Assembly: GCA_037576195.1 (NCBI GenBank)
Contig: CM075103.1
Coordinates: 37,709,250-37,773,249, forward strand
Direction: 5' to 3'
Source of the DNA: Phytoseiulus persimilis
Taxonomy: Eukaryota; Arthropoda; Arachnida; Mesostigmata; Phytoseiidae
DNA length: 64,000 nucleotides
The notes beneath the pieces were generated by a model. The model was not told the origin of the DNA and searched no databases. It worked only from the letters and a program-made list of their open reading frames with translations. Both the position numbers and the translations under genes were made by a program. Shown here one piece after another: positions 38,753-51,365 of this stretch (positions within the stretch are counted from its first letter, which is position 1; each line of letters begins with the position of its first letter).

Positions 38753-39575
38753 TTACATTTCAAGCATATTTAGGGAGACCCTAGTTAAGGGGCAATTTCG
38801 TGGCTGATCCGTGCGACATTCGTTTCTTTGGCGGTTGGCGTTTTCCCATTCCTCTAGCGTTTTCTTGGTGTTCAGTATCGACTTCGGGGTGCTGTCTTTG
38901 TGGAGTCCAAGTTTCTTCCGGTTCTCCTCCTCTGTGTTGATTGACTTTCTGCATTGTAGGATCACATGTTCGAGGGTTTCTTCTTCTATGCCGCATTTAA
39001 GGCACGTCGTGTCGATGTCCTTGTGTTTTCATCGGTATTTTCTGGTCTGCAGACATCCCGCTCTGGCGTTTGCCAGTGGGCGACTGCCTCTGGTGTTGTC
39101 GTATATGTGCTCGATGTTCCCTCGCACCGTTTTGCAGTCTCTGTATCGGTCGAGAATTCTTTTCTCTGCCATTTCTCTCCGCCATTTCTCTCCGCCATGT
39201 CTCGTCGATCTTGGCTTTGATGGTTTCGTCTACATACTTTTTGTATATACTTGCTGTATATAGATATAGATTCCTTACCCGACGGACGAGAGAAACAGCC
39301 GAGATTCGACTTCCTCTGCCGTTCTTCTGATCAATCACATAGACTTCTGCATCTTGGTCATTCAGAAGAGAGACCCCCCCCCCTTTGCCGATCCATTGAT
39401 GACAGCTCCTTATTCTTTGCCTCCGCACTGCCCATGCGCATGGACAACAAGTGGATATTGGAACTTTTTCATTGAGGGACGTTGTGGTGTGGACTCGATC
39501 AGTGATGGCGGCGGCTGCGGGTTGACTCACAATCAGTTTCGCGTTAGCACTCATCCGTTCGAGTAAGGTCGACAT
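38753..39575 (-). pseudogene. C-terminal region of a LINE ORF2 (I/R1/LOA-like)
   Basis: The minus strand carries the end of a non-LTR retrotransposon polyprotein spread over several frames. KIDETWRREMAERNGREK precedes the block IYDNTRGSRPLANARAG, then a stop and shift, then the zinc-finger-like tail CLKCGIEEETLEHVILQC with the CxxC...H...C spacing typical of these ends, and a final frame running to 38753. The YDNTRGS...ARAG followed by CxxC pattern is one I associate with tick and mite LINEs. The upstream part, to 39575, is open but not clearly readable as reverse transcriptase or RNase H. The 5' portion is missing, which is usual for truncated LINE insertions. Confidence 0.6.
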
Positions 39576-39879
39576 TATGCTCTTTGCACCTTCGATCTCG
39601 CTGTTTGCCCAGCTCGTGAAGCTGCCGCCGAGCCCAGAAGCCCATGGAGCTGCGCGGGATGAATGTTGTGATGGAGACTGAGACTTCAGCCTTGAACAGC
39701 AGCATTAAGCCAACGAGAGTTCTGATTCTGCACACGACCACCTCGCTAGCTCATGGAAGTTTCAACTTCAACGCCAGTTTGATCGTTCTGTACTTCCCCG
39801 AAACTGCATCCAGGAGACCGCGACGTTTCCTGGCGCCATATTTCCTCGATATCTTGTGGACTGTAAAGTCAGTATAGTA

Positions 39880-40716
39880 CAGGATGGTCATCGTAGGTCG
39901 GGAATTTTCTTACTCTCTCCTCTTTTGCTCATAAATCGGTGAAAAATTATCAGATTCTGGACTTTTTTTTTCCATTCGATAGCTGGACGGCTGGCGCATC
40001 TTCTGAAGTCGACCGATCGAATTCGTGAGTGTCAAGGTCGACGCAGGATAGGATGCTGCTCAAACGCCCGGCAACTCCAGATTTTTAGCTCAGGATCTGT
40101 GAGAAGGACGAAAGATCGCTTCAACCTTGACCTCAAGATCGACCTCCTGACAAGATCGCGTCCTCTTTGCATTTTGGCCCCTAACTCCTCAGAGAAGCCG
40201 GACTCGGGAAATTTTTTGATGGCGAAAAATTCTTAGATTGGTCCAGACTACGTGACCAGGGAGTTGTCAGGTCGATCCGAGAACTTTTTTTCCCCCCGAA
40301 AATCCCGCCACCTCAATTTTTTGAAAAAGTTGTCGGCCCGACCCGTGAACTTCTCCGTCAAGAAGTTTGGACCAACCTAGGAACTTTTCGCCATCGAAAA
40401 ATTTCCCGAATTCGGCTCCCCTGAGGAGTTCGGGGCCAGAATGCAAAGAGGACGCGATTTTGTCAGGAGGTCGCGAAGTTTGCCGACTGTTTTTTTGAGG
40501 AAACTTGGAAAAAAAAAAAAGTAATCTTTGAGCCGATTTGCGAAATTCAGATTTCCACCGATTCACGGAAACCGAAAAGAAAAATATGCGCCATCCGTCC
40601 AGCTATCGAATGCAAAAAAAAAAGTATCAGTATTACCAGAATCTGATAATTGTTCACCGATTTATGAGCAAAAGAAGAGAGAGTAAGAAAATTCCCGACT
40701 TACGATGACCACCCTG
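39880..40716. mobile_element. Foldback DNA transposon, 837 bp, TA-flanked
   Basis: The termini are CAGGATGGTCATCGTAGGTCGGG on the left and, in reverse complement, CAGGGTGGTCATCGTAAGTCGGG on the right, with a TA on each outer side (39878-39879, 40717-40718). The first about 135 bp of each arm match with few differences, including GCATTCGATAGCTGGACGG. The arms then diverge for about 130 bp and match again over about 110 bp (40131-40249 against 40365-40475, sharing GCGTCCTCTTTGCATT and GGCCCC). The centre is a further imperfect hairpin. The whole element can therefore fold into one long stem. It encodes nothing. The TA flanks suggest Tc1/mariner-type mobilisation, but the superfamily is not proven. 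Confidence 0.85.
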
Positions 40717-40843
40717 TAGTTCCATGGCGACAGCCGCGGACACTCGAGCCATACCGATGCTCCGTATCACACTCCGACATGATTCCTTGCTATTTCCTGG
40801 ATCGTTGGCGCGGGAATAGTATACTGACCCTGCTGAAACCTTT

Positions 40844-41144
40844 CATCTTTCAAGTCCTCTGTTTTCGGCTGAACCTCTCAGCCAGCCCTCAGGAGTGTCC
40901 CGGATTCACCTTTCGGTATTGCTTCAGTAACACTCCCTATCGCCTCGCAAATCCCATTGCGGGCGGTGGGCTTGGGTCTCAAGATGGTTCAGATTTAATT
41001 CTGATATAAATTAAATCCTCTTTTTACCACATAAGAAATTTGTTGTCCCGGCCGGGGATCGAACCCGCGATTGCTAGCTTAGCGTGGCACCCAAGGCATT
41101 GGTTTATGCCACACGGCCAACGAGCCGACCATCTTTCAAGTCCT
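40844..41144 (-). repeat. 15-bp target duplications around SINE copy A
   Basis: CATCTTTCAAGTCCT occurs at 40844-40858 and again, identically, at 41130-41144, directly flanking the SINE. A perfect 15-bp duplication is typical of LINE-assisted insertion and implies that this copy is fairly recent. Confidence 0.95.
40859..41129 (-). mobile_element. tRNA-derived SINE, copy A (full length, minus)
   Basis: This 271-bp element is bounded by a perfect 15-bp target duplication. Read on the minus strand it starts GTCGGCTCGTTGGCCGTGTGG, with a box-A-like TGGCCGTGTGGC, followed about 45 nt later by a perfect box B GGTTCGATCC inside CGGGTTCGATCCCCGGCCGG, the tRNA-type RNA polymerase III promoter. A non-tRNA body of about 190 bp follows and ends GGTTCAGCCGAAAAC. 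It carries an internal imperfect palindrome around AATTTAATT...AATTAAAT and no reading frame of its own. Two further copies occur in the window. Confidence 0.92.
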
Positions 41145-42179
41145 GGTTGTGACTAACAAAAGGAGAGCAGTCGATCGATATGAGCAGCTCTATGATCCTC
41201 GTGAAAGTGATGTCGTGGATGAAATTGGACCACTCCCACGCTATCCTGCTGAGGATCTGGATGAGAATCATCGCCGTGACAAGTGCCGACCATCTCTCGA
41301 CTCATGACGGCGGGCAGTGCTCTGTTCCTGTGTTTTCCCCTCGCGCCAGTTCACAGGAATGACTTCTTGGTTTATTTTATAAATTGACGACTTTTCAATG
41401 ATTCCGAGTCGATGCACGATTGCCGACATTCAGTAACTTCTCGATCAGCGCATCTTCTTCGAGGAGATCTCCGGCTTGAGCTTTGCGTGTGCAGCCTCAA
41501 TTCGGGGCAAACAGCACTCATTAACCAACCCTTACGTAGGCTAGGCGACGGGTATTCTAGATATAGCGAGTCAAAATAAACCATAGCTCCAAAGTTCCTT
41601 CCGAGCTGACAAGTTCTCCGATTCACGTCTCAAGAACCAAGTCATGCTCGTTTCACCGATGGCAAGCTCAACCGCCCAGCGTCTATTTGCGACTCGTGAC
41701 GCCCGCACGCTTTGAGCCCACGAATATTGATATCAAGCTATTTTTGAGATACATGGAAAACAGGAATCAGGGTGGGACTCTCGGGAACGATGTTGAACGC
41801 ATCATGAACTTCATCTATTTGGATACGACGATGAATTGGGTTGACCCGCGGAGTTTTCGCGCGATTCAGTTCATTTACGCGCTAATCGGGACAGTGTTTC
41901 GCTGCGAGCTCGTCTCCACCAGGACTCGAGCATGGATGGGTCACCGCAAGAAGCCGTGCCGTGGCTGCAAACGCCAACAAACCGAGGATAACAAACCGAT
42001 CCGCTCGTGTGACCCGAAACCGAGTCAGGCTGTTCCTCAGAAGGATCTCCTCGGTTCGCATCACTCGTGTGGAGTTCGAATAGCCAATGCTTTCGTATCG
42101 CCCCTACTCGCCGAATTGTATCTCGCGGATGGAAAGCGTCAGGCCAGCCAGAGAGTGATGTCGCAGTGATCACCCGACT
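41145..42179. other. No recognisable gene upstream of the LINE relic
   Basis: The frame 41687-42169 plus (160 codons) and overlapping minus frames are open but unassigned. They may be degraded 5' sequence of the LINE that follows, but no endonuclease or gag-like motif could be read. Confidence 0.35.
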
Positions 42180-43480
42180 GCCGGTTTGTTGCCGAGAATG
42201 TTGCCGGAACGCCTTCTACCATCAAGCGGAAGAGTTTGATCACTCCCGATTTCCTTCACCCCATCCTTTTCCGAGAACTTGCCGGAGTCCTTGCTGCACC
42301 CATTTCTTTCATCCTCAACCGTGCGCTGTCAGGCGCCACTGTCCCATCCTCCTTCAGACTATCTGTTGTCACACCGGTGTTCAGGAAAAAGGATCGCACA
42401 CAATTTGACAATTATCGACTCATTGCACAAGGAACAGTCTCCTGCCTCGTAATGGAGAATATTTCCCGCTACGTACTCTACTTCCTCGAGTCTTACAATA
42501 TTCTAGACCCTAATCAGCATGGCTTCCGCCGGGGCTACTCGACCGAAACCCAGCTGCTGGAGGTATTTCAGCAATGGGGTGTTTCCCTCTCCTCCGCACG
42601 ACAGGTCTATTGTGTCCACTTCGACTTCTCGAAAGCATTTGACAAGGTCAACTATCCCCGTCTTCTCAGCAAACTGCCCAAACTCGGCATCCGTCTCTCT
42701 GTTGAGAATCTCGTTGAGGCGTACCTCAGTGCAAGGCAGAGTATTTATGTTCTCGATATTTCACATTATCTTCCTTCGGGGTCCACTACCGACTGTCCGC
42801 AAACGATATCAAAATTTTTGTCGAGGTCGATGGTAAGGTGGATCAGTGCAGCCTTCTCCAAGCCGGTGTTGATGGCGTCATGCGCTAGTCCGTCGAAAAC
42901 GGCATTGATCTCTCGGTGTCGGAATTCTCGAGACAAAGCCGGATGACCACCCCTATGTTCTTCTTCACAAACTCGTTCCGTTGGTCGTATGTATCCGAGA
43001 CCTCGGGGTTATTGTGCCTTCGGATCTTAGATTCAGACAACATACATCACAAGGCGCCGCCTCCGCCACCACGGTTTGCAATCTGAGCCTAAGGTGCTTC
43101 ACTATCACACATACGGACTGCTATGTGAACTTTTACGAAGCCTCAGTCATTCCTTAACATTCTGTATTGAAGCACGATTTGGGCTCCCTTTCTGACACGT
43201 GATTTACGCCTTCTTGACCCTGTCCGTGACTAATTTGCTGAGCGCGTTGCCGGGTGGTGTGGTGTCTCCCCAGACTCCATTAGGCTCCCTCAAATCATGA
43301 ATCTTCATGGAAACGCTGACGTCGACATGCTCAAGAAAATCAGGCGCACCGATAAACTTCAGCAGCATTTTGAAATTACGTCAAACAACAGGAGATCGGG
43401 TATACACCGAATGTCAAAGTGTATCGCACGCTTCGATAGAGTCAACAATCTCTACTTCTGGCGTATTTCAAAAAAGTCAG
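42180..43480 (+). pseudogene. Non-LTR retrotransposon reverse transcriptase (jockey/CR1-like), broken
   Basis: An open frame from 42236 gives a clear reverse transcriptase start: LSVVTPVFRKKDRTQFDNYRL (fingers), DPNQHGFRRGYSTETQLLE, then motif A in FDFSKAFDKVNYPRLL and the thumb-side LSVENLVEAYLSARQS. About where motif B (GxPQGS) should follow it is absent, and the frame changes at about 42750. Motif C is recognisable only as SANDIKIFVEV in place of YADD, followed by NGIDLSVS. Further frames give VRDLGVIVPSDLRFRQH and NFYEASVIP, the usual post-catalytic region, and then weak similarity to about 43480. The internal deletion and altered motif C make it inactive. No endonuclease domain or 3' tail is visible. 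Confidence 0.85.
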
Positions 43481-46400
43481 ACTTGTAAAACCCCCACTCA
43501 TGAATGAAGAGATCTGAAACTGAGTTATTCCATCGAGTGGGAGAAGTGTCGATCTCGGTATCGCCTCCGACCGGCCCGAAGAACGCCAGCTGACTATTCG
43601 GTCGTGAAACCGTGAAAGAAGTTCGTGCGGTTCTCGACCCGAAGTTCTACCCCAAGAATCGGACGCGCTTGGGTGACGAACTGTTCTTGCAGGTTGATGG
43701 TACTTATTCTCGGGGTCCCAGATGGACCCGATATCAACTGCGGGCGGAAGGCGAGCAACAGTTGATGTATCCGGCACTCGTCTATGACACGGAGCCGGCC
43801 GATGACATCCGTTCTCGGAACGAATTGCCGGTTCTGAACGAAACGTGAAGTTGGGAACCTATCTTTGATCCCTTTCCGAAAACACACTTTCATTGCATTG
43901 CAAGATGAAGCTGATTGATCGAACCGAAACTCCGATTCTGAGCCCTCTCAGCTCATCGGGTCGCGATGTTGTTATTTGTTTCGATCGAATCTCATGACAA
44001 GTCATGGTTGCAAGGATGTAGCAAAGAGTTAGAGGCCAGGGTTGATTCCTATGGACTAAATCCACAAAAATTCGGCCAGTTTGGGTGCTGAGATCCAGGC
44101 CTTCTTTTCCGGGGAAGATTGTTGATTGGAGCGAAGGTTCTATCGTATCGGACGGAGTACCCCTCTGCAAATTCGCTCCTCGAAGCGGACCTCCAAACAG
44201 CTGGTCGCTGTTCAACAAGACTGCGCTTGAACTACGAACGCGGGAAGAGTACTTATGAGGACAAGGTTGAACCCATCCAATGGCATATCGGAGACGAGCC
44301 AATCTGGATCGCGACGGATGATGACAGACGAAACAGGCCGCTCCGTGCTTCTTTGTCCTCGTTGGAACACTGGAGCTGACGTTGAGCAGAAGCTTCAATC
44401 TTCATGCAGTATGTTCCGATCGAACCTACAGTTCAGCAACATCGCAGGTGTTCATGAGCTCCCTGTCGCTCCATCGTAGCCCAGCAGAGCCTGAAACAAC
44501 AACAGCAATTCCTTCCATGTTCCCGAGAGTGTCACAAAGAAAGATGTCCTCCCCAAACCAACCTCGTGAAGCGTTCTCCCCGGTGAGATTGCCGTATCAT
44601 TGCATGCGAAGCACCAACATGAGTTCTCGAGAGCTGCTGAAACTCCAGGTCATGGCGACGCCGCTGTGGCCGTCCAACAGCTGCTCTGAGAAGAGTCCAT
44701 CATCACAGATCAGACTTTCGTGATTGCTCACTCCAACTGCCTCCCACTTGCAATTAAGCACCTCGAGGGTGCTAACGTCTGCTCCTTCGCGTACTAAAAG
44801 TCGATACTGCTACCTGGAAAATATCGGAATCCTCTGTGTTGCTCAACAAACTCAGGTCGAGAATCACATGTTAGGGTTTTGACTTCTAAGAGTGAGTTAA
44901 CGCTCAGTAGAACTAGGGCTGCATGATAGCTCTCAACACAACACTCATTGACGCCAAAAGTTCTTCAACAGGCCGAACTTATGGTTTCTGACCGGGTTCT
45001 CCAACTTCGAGTCCGGAAGAACATCCTCCCGAATACGCTCAGTTCAGCCCGAACATCAACTTTCTCAGGGATGTCTCTGAGAAAACGTATTGGGTTCGGT
45101 TCAACTGTACTCGAGTCTGCCGTCCCAGAACGCAGGGCATCTCAATCGCCCATTTCTCTGAGAAAAAAATGATGAACGAGAGGTTAGGACAGACATGAGT
45201 CGGAGAAAAATGTCGGAGACCGTTCGACGGGAGACAAGGTTGCATTGCAAGAGCGTCATCCTGGCTGCTTGGGGATAGAAGCAAAACATTCTCGAAATCA
45301 AATAATGCGGATTGAGGCGTTTAGAGGGGTATCAGTTGAGGCCAGGGCTAGGGAACGAAGTTGTGGATAGAATGGCTCCCTGACATCGGTCTCCTTGTCC
45401 GCTGGGGGACTGGCTCGTTCGTCGTCTGTCCGCGTTCTTGGCTCAAATCCAATTCTGCGGCTTCGTTCCCTTGTAGTCTCGTACGACATCGTGGTGGCCT
45501 CTGCAGCCGCTGTTCTCTGCGACGAACTAACAGACAGAGGGACAGCGTGCGGGAGCCGGAATGAGGAGGAACAAATTCGGGAAGATGATATTATGGGAAG
45601 CTCCTAACCATTCACTGTTCTGAACTTGCCGAACAGTGTGTGTACGGAGCGTGGCGCTTTATCAGGTAGGAGAAGGACACACGCGTGTCTCGAGAGGAAT
45701 GCGCTGAAGTGAGTTCATAGTCGACCCTAGATCAGAAATCCTGGAACAATTGAGCTTCGGCAGACGGTTTTCGGCGTTATGCACCTCCTGGTCGTGGGGA
45801 TCCCAGACCCATTTCGTGCCATCCGAGATTCTTCGTCGAATGGTCAGAGAGAGCGGATGGAGAGCATCAGCCCTTGCGAATGGCGATAAGTTTCTCCCAA
45901 TTTAGGGCACGATGGCTAATGGCACGGGATCGGAGGTGAGGCAAAGCGCACACGACAGCATCATGCGGGAGAGAACGTGTCATCCCGTGAGCCTTGGTCC
46001 GTTGTTGTTATTCATACACGTTTCCAATGTTTGTTCGCAGACCCTGAGAAGCTAACTGCATGGATCCAGGAGTCGAGCGGCTTGTAAACAGAGTCGATCT
46101 AGGAAAAGGAATCGACCGCCAGGGTAGGGTTCTCGGAACGGTAGAGAGGAGAGCAATAAGATGATGAGTTCATGAGCCCATTTGAGCCATTTGGAGCGAA
46201 TCTGGTTCGGAGCTTTGACTCTTCCATGCTGTCGCGCGCAGGAGAACCCCTGAAACCTTCGATCCCCTGGACATTGTTCCCTGAGATGAGAGGTTGTCTT
46301 CCGGCTAAAACACTCAGAGGGAGATGATGTCGTTGTTTTGATCCGATCTGGAATGCACATTCTCCCTCAGAATTTTCCGCGCCGCAAGGCGAAAAGTAGC

Positions 46401-49400
46401 TGGGAAGAACTGATCGCCCAGAGATCACCTCACTGGAACGTTTCCTCCCGGAGAGGAAATGAGTGGGAAGAAAGAGGCGCAAGAGACACCGGCTCATCAC
46501 GCTGCATGACTGGGCAAGTGTGGTGAAAAACCATCTATGCTTTGTCTCCTCCGATGTCAGGAGGACGTTTTGAAGAAATGCACATCACAAACTCATTGAT
46601 GTCATTCCTATATTTGAAGTTAGTCACATCGGGACCGGACCATTTCGGTGATCCCATAAAGCACAGTCGACTGTAATTCAAGAGAGGCTCCGAAGTTGAA
46701 ATTCAATCCCACGACGTAGTTGATAATTGCGAAGGATGATTGAACCCCCAGTGCGGGGTTAGGACCTCGTGAACTGGTGGGAAACGGCGTATCTTCAACG
46801 TGTGGATTAGAGGGCAGTCTGACTACCGCGACACGTCAACCTTTGCGATGGACGCAAGACACAATTACTCGTCAGTGAGATAATGAGATCACATCGCTTG
46901 ATTCAGTCATTTCGAGGAATGAAGTATACATATGCACTGCGAGGAGGCCTCTGAGCGGGTCCCAGTCAAGGAACGACGGGGAGTCTCGGTAATCGTTTAT
47001 GAACTCTGGTCGGGAAATAGAACCCTATTTCTTGAGCATACGGATATATAGTTCAAAATGAAATCTCAAATGATTCGAGACCAATAGTTTTGGAAATAAC
47101 TCCGCGTTGTTCTGTAATCCCTCCCATGACTGCTCCTAAGCAAAGTCGTGTTTTTTTTTTGAGAACAAACAATGACCGGCACGAGCGAAGTGAAGAACAG
47201 CACTCCGCGCGAGCGCCGATGGGCCTCTCTACACGACTTCTTTCGCGCAATCGTCTCTGTTCCGCGTTTTTGTGACTCGTCGTGCGCAAGCTCTCGATTT
47301 TCGGTGCCATAGGGCCCTCACGATCCACATCCATTTTATCCCGAATCCGGAATCGGTAACGACAGCGAAGAGATCCGGCAGGAGCTCACTCCGAACGTCC
47401 ATCCCCGCTCAGACCACCGCAGAGATTCCCGAGAAACCCGTGACTTGTTCGATCGAAAGCTCTCGCATTCGATGTCGATTATGGTTCATGGATAATTTCT
47501 AGTCCAAAACAGGTTCATTTCCTTCGATCAGATCCTTGATTCCATCGTGGTCTAGGACTGAACTTAAAGTGAGATGAGGAGCGCACACGCTGGAATGAGT
47601 TTCGCTGCCCTAGGACGAGATAGGTAGCGTAGCCGTGGAGAACAAGGTAACTGCCAGCCAACCATAAATCCGGCGCATCTCTTGGCAGAACGACTATTAG
47701 CGAGGCGAGTAGCGAGTCTTTCCGGCCAAGGGAGCTGAAGATGGAAAACGGCGAGCCGAGTATCCTAAAAGCATTGCTGAGTGTCTCGAATACTCAAAGC
47801 CCATGAGAGCTCTTAGGCCAAGTTGCAACTCCAACGAGAAGCGAGAGCAATCTCAGTGCCGAGACTGACCAAGTAATAAGCGAAGCTCAACCTCTCCAGC
47901 CCCAGACAGCTCTCTCGAAACGATTTATCCCATGGTAGCGCCTGAATTAAGAATACAAAGGACACGGGAACCCTCCATGCATCCCGGATCAAATATTCGA
48001 GGAGGAGAAGGGGCGGGGGGAAATCGGTCATGTTCGGCGAAGGGAAAAGCGATCCGAGCTATTCTCCACGCTCGGAACTTCGACACCTTCTTCCGATAAC
48101 TCCGTCTCTACTTGATTCCCTCTTTGTTTTCTGCTGTCCAGATGAAGTAGATGATAACACCCGTCTGAACGGCCACTTCCAGCTTGTGGACGCGATGGGT
48201 CAGCATTCTTGTCAGGATAGTAGAGAGGAGAATCAAGAGAACATCTGGGCCAATTGGAGGACGCAAAGTTGGACGTCGGTCCTAAATCTTCTTCCGTCAC
48301 GTTTTACAGTTCAGGAAATGAGTGCAGGCCCCGAACTCTACGGAGAATCGAAAACCGCCCGGGGGCAGGCCATTGGAGTCCACTTTATGAAGCCAGCCCG
48401 GACGGGTTGTGGGAAGAGGCTAGTGGCAATCCCAAAGCGGCCTGCGGGAGGACAGACACAGACTCGCCGAGGCGAGATGAGGCCGCAGCTCGTAAATTGG
48501 AGCAAATGATCTGAGCTCGATGGAGAGACGAGCCATTGATTCTCCCGCGTCCACCTCTTGGCCACCCGTTAACTGTCCGATGGAGATGGCGGGAAAGGAT
48601 TTTCGTTGCCACCGAAATTTTCGCTCCGCGGTTCTCGGATCCGGACTGATTGCTGAGATTCTACTGCCGGAACGATCTCCGTATGCGCATTGAACGCGTC
48701 AATAATATTTCGGGGATTCGAGTACTACTACTATCCAAGCGTCCATTCTGAATCTGTTGAGGGGCGCGAATGAATCGATATTCTGGGTGAGATTCGATGC
48801 CGATGAGAACATTGTGCGCTCGAGCACCTAGTATTCCTGGTATCCACTGGAACGGGAACAAGAAGGAGCGTGAACCCGGCTCTAACTCCGAGCCGACCCC
48901 GCAGCGGAACTGCAGACAGCCTGCGGAGCGAGGGCTTTCGCTCAAATAATCCCCGTGCTCCAATGCGGTTGGTTACGCAGGAATAGGAAGTATCAATAAG
49001 AAAAGCAGGATTCTCTTCTCAGAGGTGATCAGGGACAAGAGTTACGTGTGCCCCGATTTCTCCGTCATCGTCTCCTCCCTGTTCCCATCCTTACGGCTGA
49101 TTTGCTGGACAGCCGAATCCGATTGGGAATACTTTTCTTTTTCATGGTCAACGCCCACACGAGATTGCCTTCAGGGAAATCTGACATGGATGCGTGGACT
49201 AGCTTGCGAGCTTGCTGCGGGGCAATCGGAGCGCCACGTTCTGAAATGAACCTCTTCTCGTTCGCCCGTCATGCTCAGCTCAGCTGCATCGGCCTAGTGA
49301 CTGCCACGTGTCTGGATGAATGTCAACCTTTTCAGTGCATTCGTCTTGGAATCCGAGGGTGCCAAATCCCGTGCGCTCTTGACTGATGACTCCGATGAGT

Positions 49401-50426
49401 GGTACTCTTCCCAGGAAGGAGGGCTCGCATGGGGAATGATAAGAAAGCATTCCCTGAGGGCTGGAGAGCGATCCCGAGAGAAAAACACAGAGGAGACGCT
49501 TCGTGGCGCCACGGAATCGATTCCAGAGAGCGGCCGAACTTTGAAATGTTGAACAATTCGAAGGAAACCCTCCCATGTGACCAGACCGACACCTTTCTCG
49601 CGAAAACACATTTGTCCGCGTTCTCCGGATGGATCTGCCTGGATAGATTGATGAATCATGCGTTATTGCCGTGAGAACTGATCAAGAGACTCATCCATCC
49701 ATTTCCCTATACGGATAGACGTCAGGCGCAGAATGATGAATGCCTGACTTCTCTAGCTCTAGTTATCACAATTTCTGGCTCACTTAACTAGATATTCATG
49801 AGAATGCTTTCGGTAGAGAGGCACGGGGTGTGTGTGTGTGTTTCTGGTAGACATGTTCGTTTGGGAAACTTTCGACTTCTCAACTTGCACGCCTCATCAT
49901 TCGGATAGGAAGGGCATCCAGAAGACTCGAATTTCCTCCCACAATATTCACCAAGTCGGGAGATTCAGTACGATGCTGCGGAAGAGGCCTATAAGAGCCA
50001 GTCTGCGGAGTCGAATACAAGATGTCTTTCCCCCCTTTTTTGGAGGGACAGTTTAACTCGGAGCGTTGTTCCGCCCCTTGTGACAAGCGAGGTAGGTTGC
50101 CCAGTCCTTCTGTGCCCTCCTCAGCTCAATCCAGCAAACGAGGGGCTCAGATGTTTTCTTTCGGCTTCGATGGAGCGAATGGGTCAAACGGAGCACTTCA
50201 AGTGGGACTGCCGTTTGTCAAGAGAGCCGGCCGCTGGTCGCTGTCGTCCTCCTACTCCCGCTCAGGACCACTCGAGAGACTGTCTGATCACTGTCCCCTG
50301 TGGTCGGATCGCAGGGGGTGCACGCAATGGGTCGAGAACTGCCAAATCAACTTGTTCGCAATCGAATCGCGGAGCACTTCTGAGTGTTTCTGTGCACAGA
50401 AACCAGCTTGCACTGGTCACTCTTCC
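43481..50426. other. No recognisable gene or mobile element
   Basis: Unassigned frames include 43859-44398 minus (179 codons), 48030-48509 plus (159 codons), 48254-48514 plus (86 codons, evenly mixed composition) and 50022-50546 plus (174 codons, which runs into the SINE). None has a domain I recognise. A short hairpin (CACTGTTC...GAACAGTG) lies at 45613-45638 and a GT run at about 49829-49841. Confidence 0.4.
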
Positions 50427-50728
50427 AACTGTTACATTCTGTCGGCTCGATGGCCGTGTGGCATAAACCAACGCCTTGGGTGTCACGCTAAGCTAGCAAT
50501 CGTGGGTTCGATCCCCGGCCGACAACAAAAATTGCTTATGTGGTAAAAAAATGATTTAATTTGTATCAGAATTAAATCTGAACCATCTTAAGACCCAAGC
50601 CCACCGCCCGCAATGGAATTTGCGAGGCGATAGGGAGCGTTACTGAAGCAATACCGAAAGGTGATCCCGGGACACTTCTGAGGGCTGGCTGAGAGGTTCA
50701 GCCGGGGAAAAAAAAACTGTTCCATTCT
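50427..50728 (+). repeat. Target duplications around SINE copy B
   Basis: AACTGTTACATTCT at 50427-50440 and AACTGTTCCATTCT at 50715-50728 flank the SINE and match at 13 of 14 positions. The single mismatch suggests that copy B is older than copy A. Confidence 0.9.
50441..50714 (+). mobile_element. tRNA-derived SINE, copy B (full length, plus)
   Basis: This copy starts GTCGGCTCGATGGCCGTGTGG and has box B in GGGTTCGATCCCCGGCC. It continues with the same body as copy A and ends GGTTCAGCCGGGG followed by an A run of about nine bases. It lies in the opposite orientation to copy A and differs by scattered substitutions and a few small insertions, for example in the A-rich segment after the tRNA-like head. 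The polyadenine end at the right confirms the plus orientation. It could be transcribed by RNA polymerase III if the promoter boxes remain active. Confidence 0.92.
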
Positions 50729-51364
50729 ATGCGAGCAACACTGAACTTCCGTCCGAGGGCATCCTCGTAGGACATCGTACTAGAGTGGTGCTCCTCAGAC
50801 GGGATTCCCCGAACCCTGAGTTCCTTCTTGCACGTGATATGATGAGACGGATCATAGATAGAGACGGGCCCTCAAAAGGGCGTTAAGTCCGATAATCCGA
50901 GGCGAACTTGTTTTTCTTCTCTCAAATCGCATAGGCCGCCAACTCACTCACTCACTCACGCTGGGGGACCAATCCATCATCGATTATCCATTGTTACAAC
51001 CATTATCGGCTGAGGAGGTAGAGGTTGCCAAAGAAGTTCCAAAGAATCTCCTGAAACTCGAGCAACACATTCGACGCAACGGGCCCAACTCGTACTTAGA
51101 CAAACGGCAGGATTTCTTGGGTAATTCCTGAGGGATGCTCCGGAAGAGAGGGATCTGCTCGATAACGATCGCCTCAAGAAACCCCCATTCAAATTGTGAA
51201 AGCACGGGAGATCCACGCGAGCGCGCCGCTGCGTCGACCGCCGTGTGGACGCTAAAAACTTCTCTGGAATCTCTCACGGCTTGAAACGCGCTCACATTGT
51301 GTCACTTTTGTTGGGCAACCTGAATGATCAACCACAGTGCTCAATCGAAGCGGTCGACGAAGAT
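50729..51364. other. Spacer with short simple repeats
   Basis: A CTCA tandem repeat lies at about 50944-50959. The minus frame 50984-51295 (103 codons) is unassigned. Confidence 0.45.
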
Positions 51365-51365
51365 C

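Noticed and set aside
44119-44379. Gypsy-type integrase tail (NYERGKSTYEDKVEPIQW... resembles the post-integrase GD block)
   Set aside because: The similarity is limited to one short stretch. No integrase core, RT or protease blocks are nearby on the plus strand.
43859-44398. 179-codon minus-strand frame as a gene
   Set aside because: Even composition but no motif, no supporting neighbour and an overlapping plus-strand frame of similar quality.
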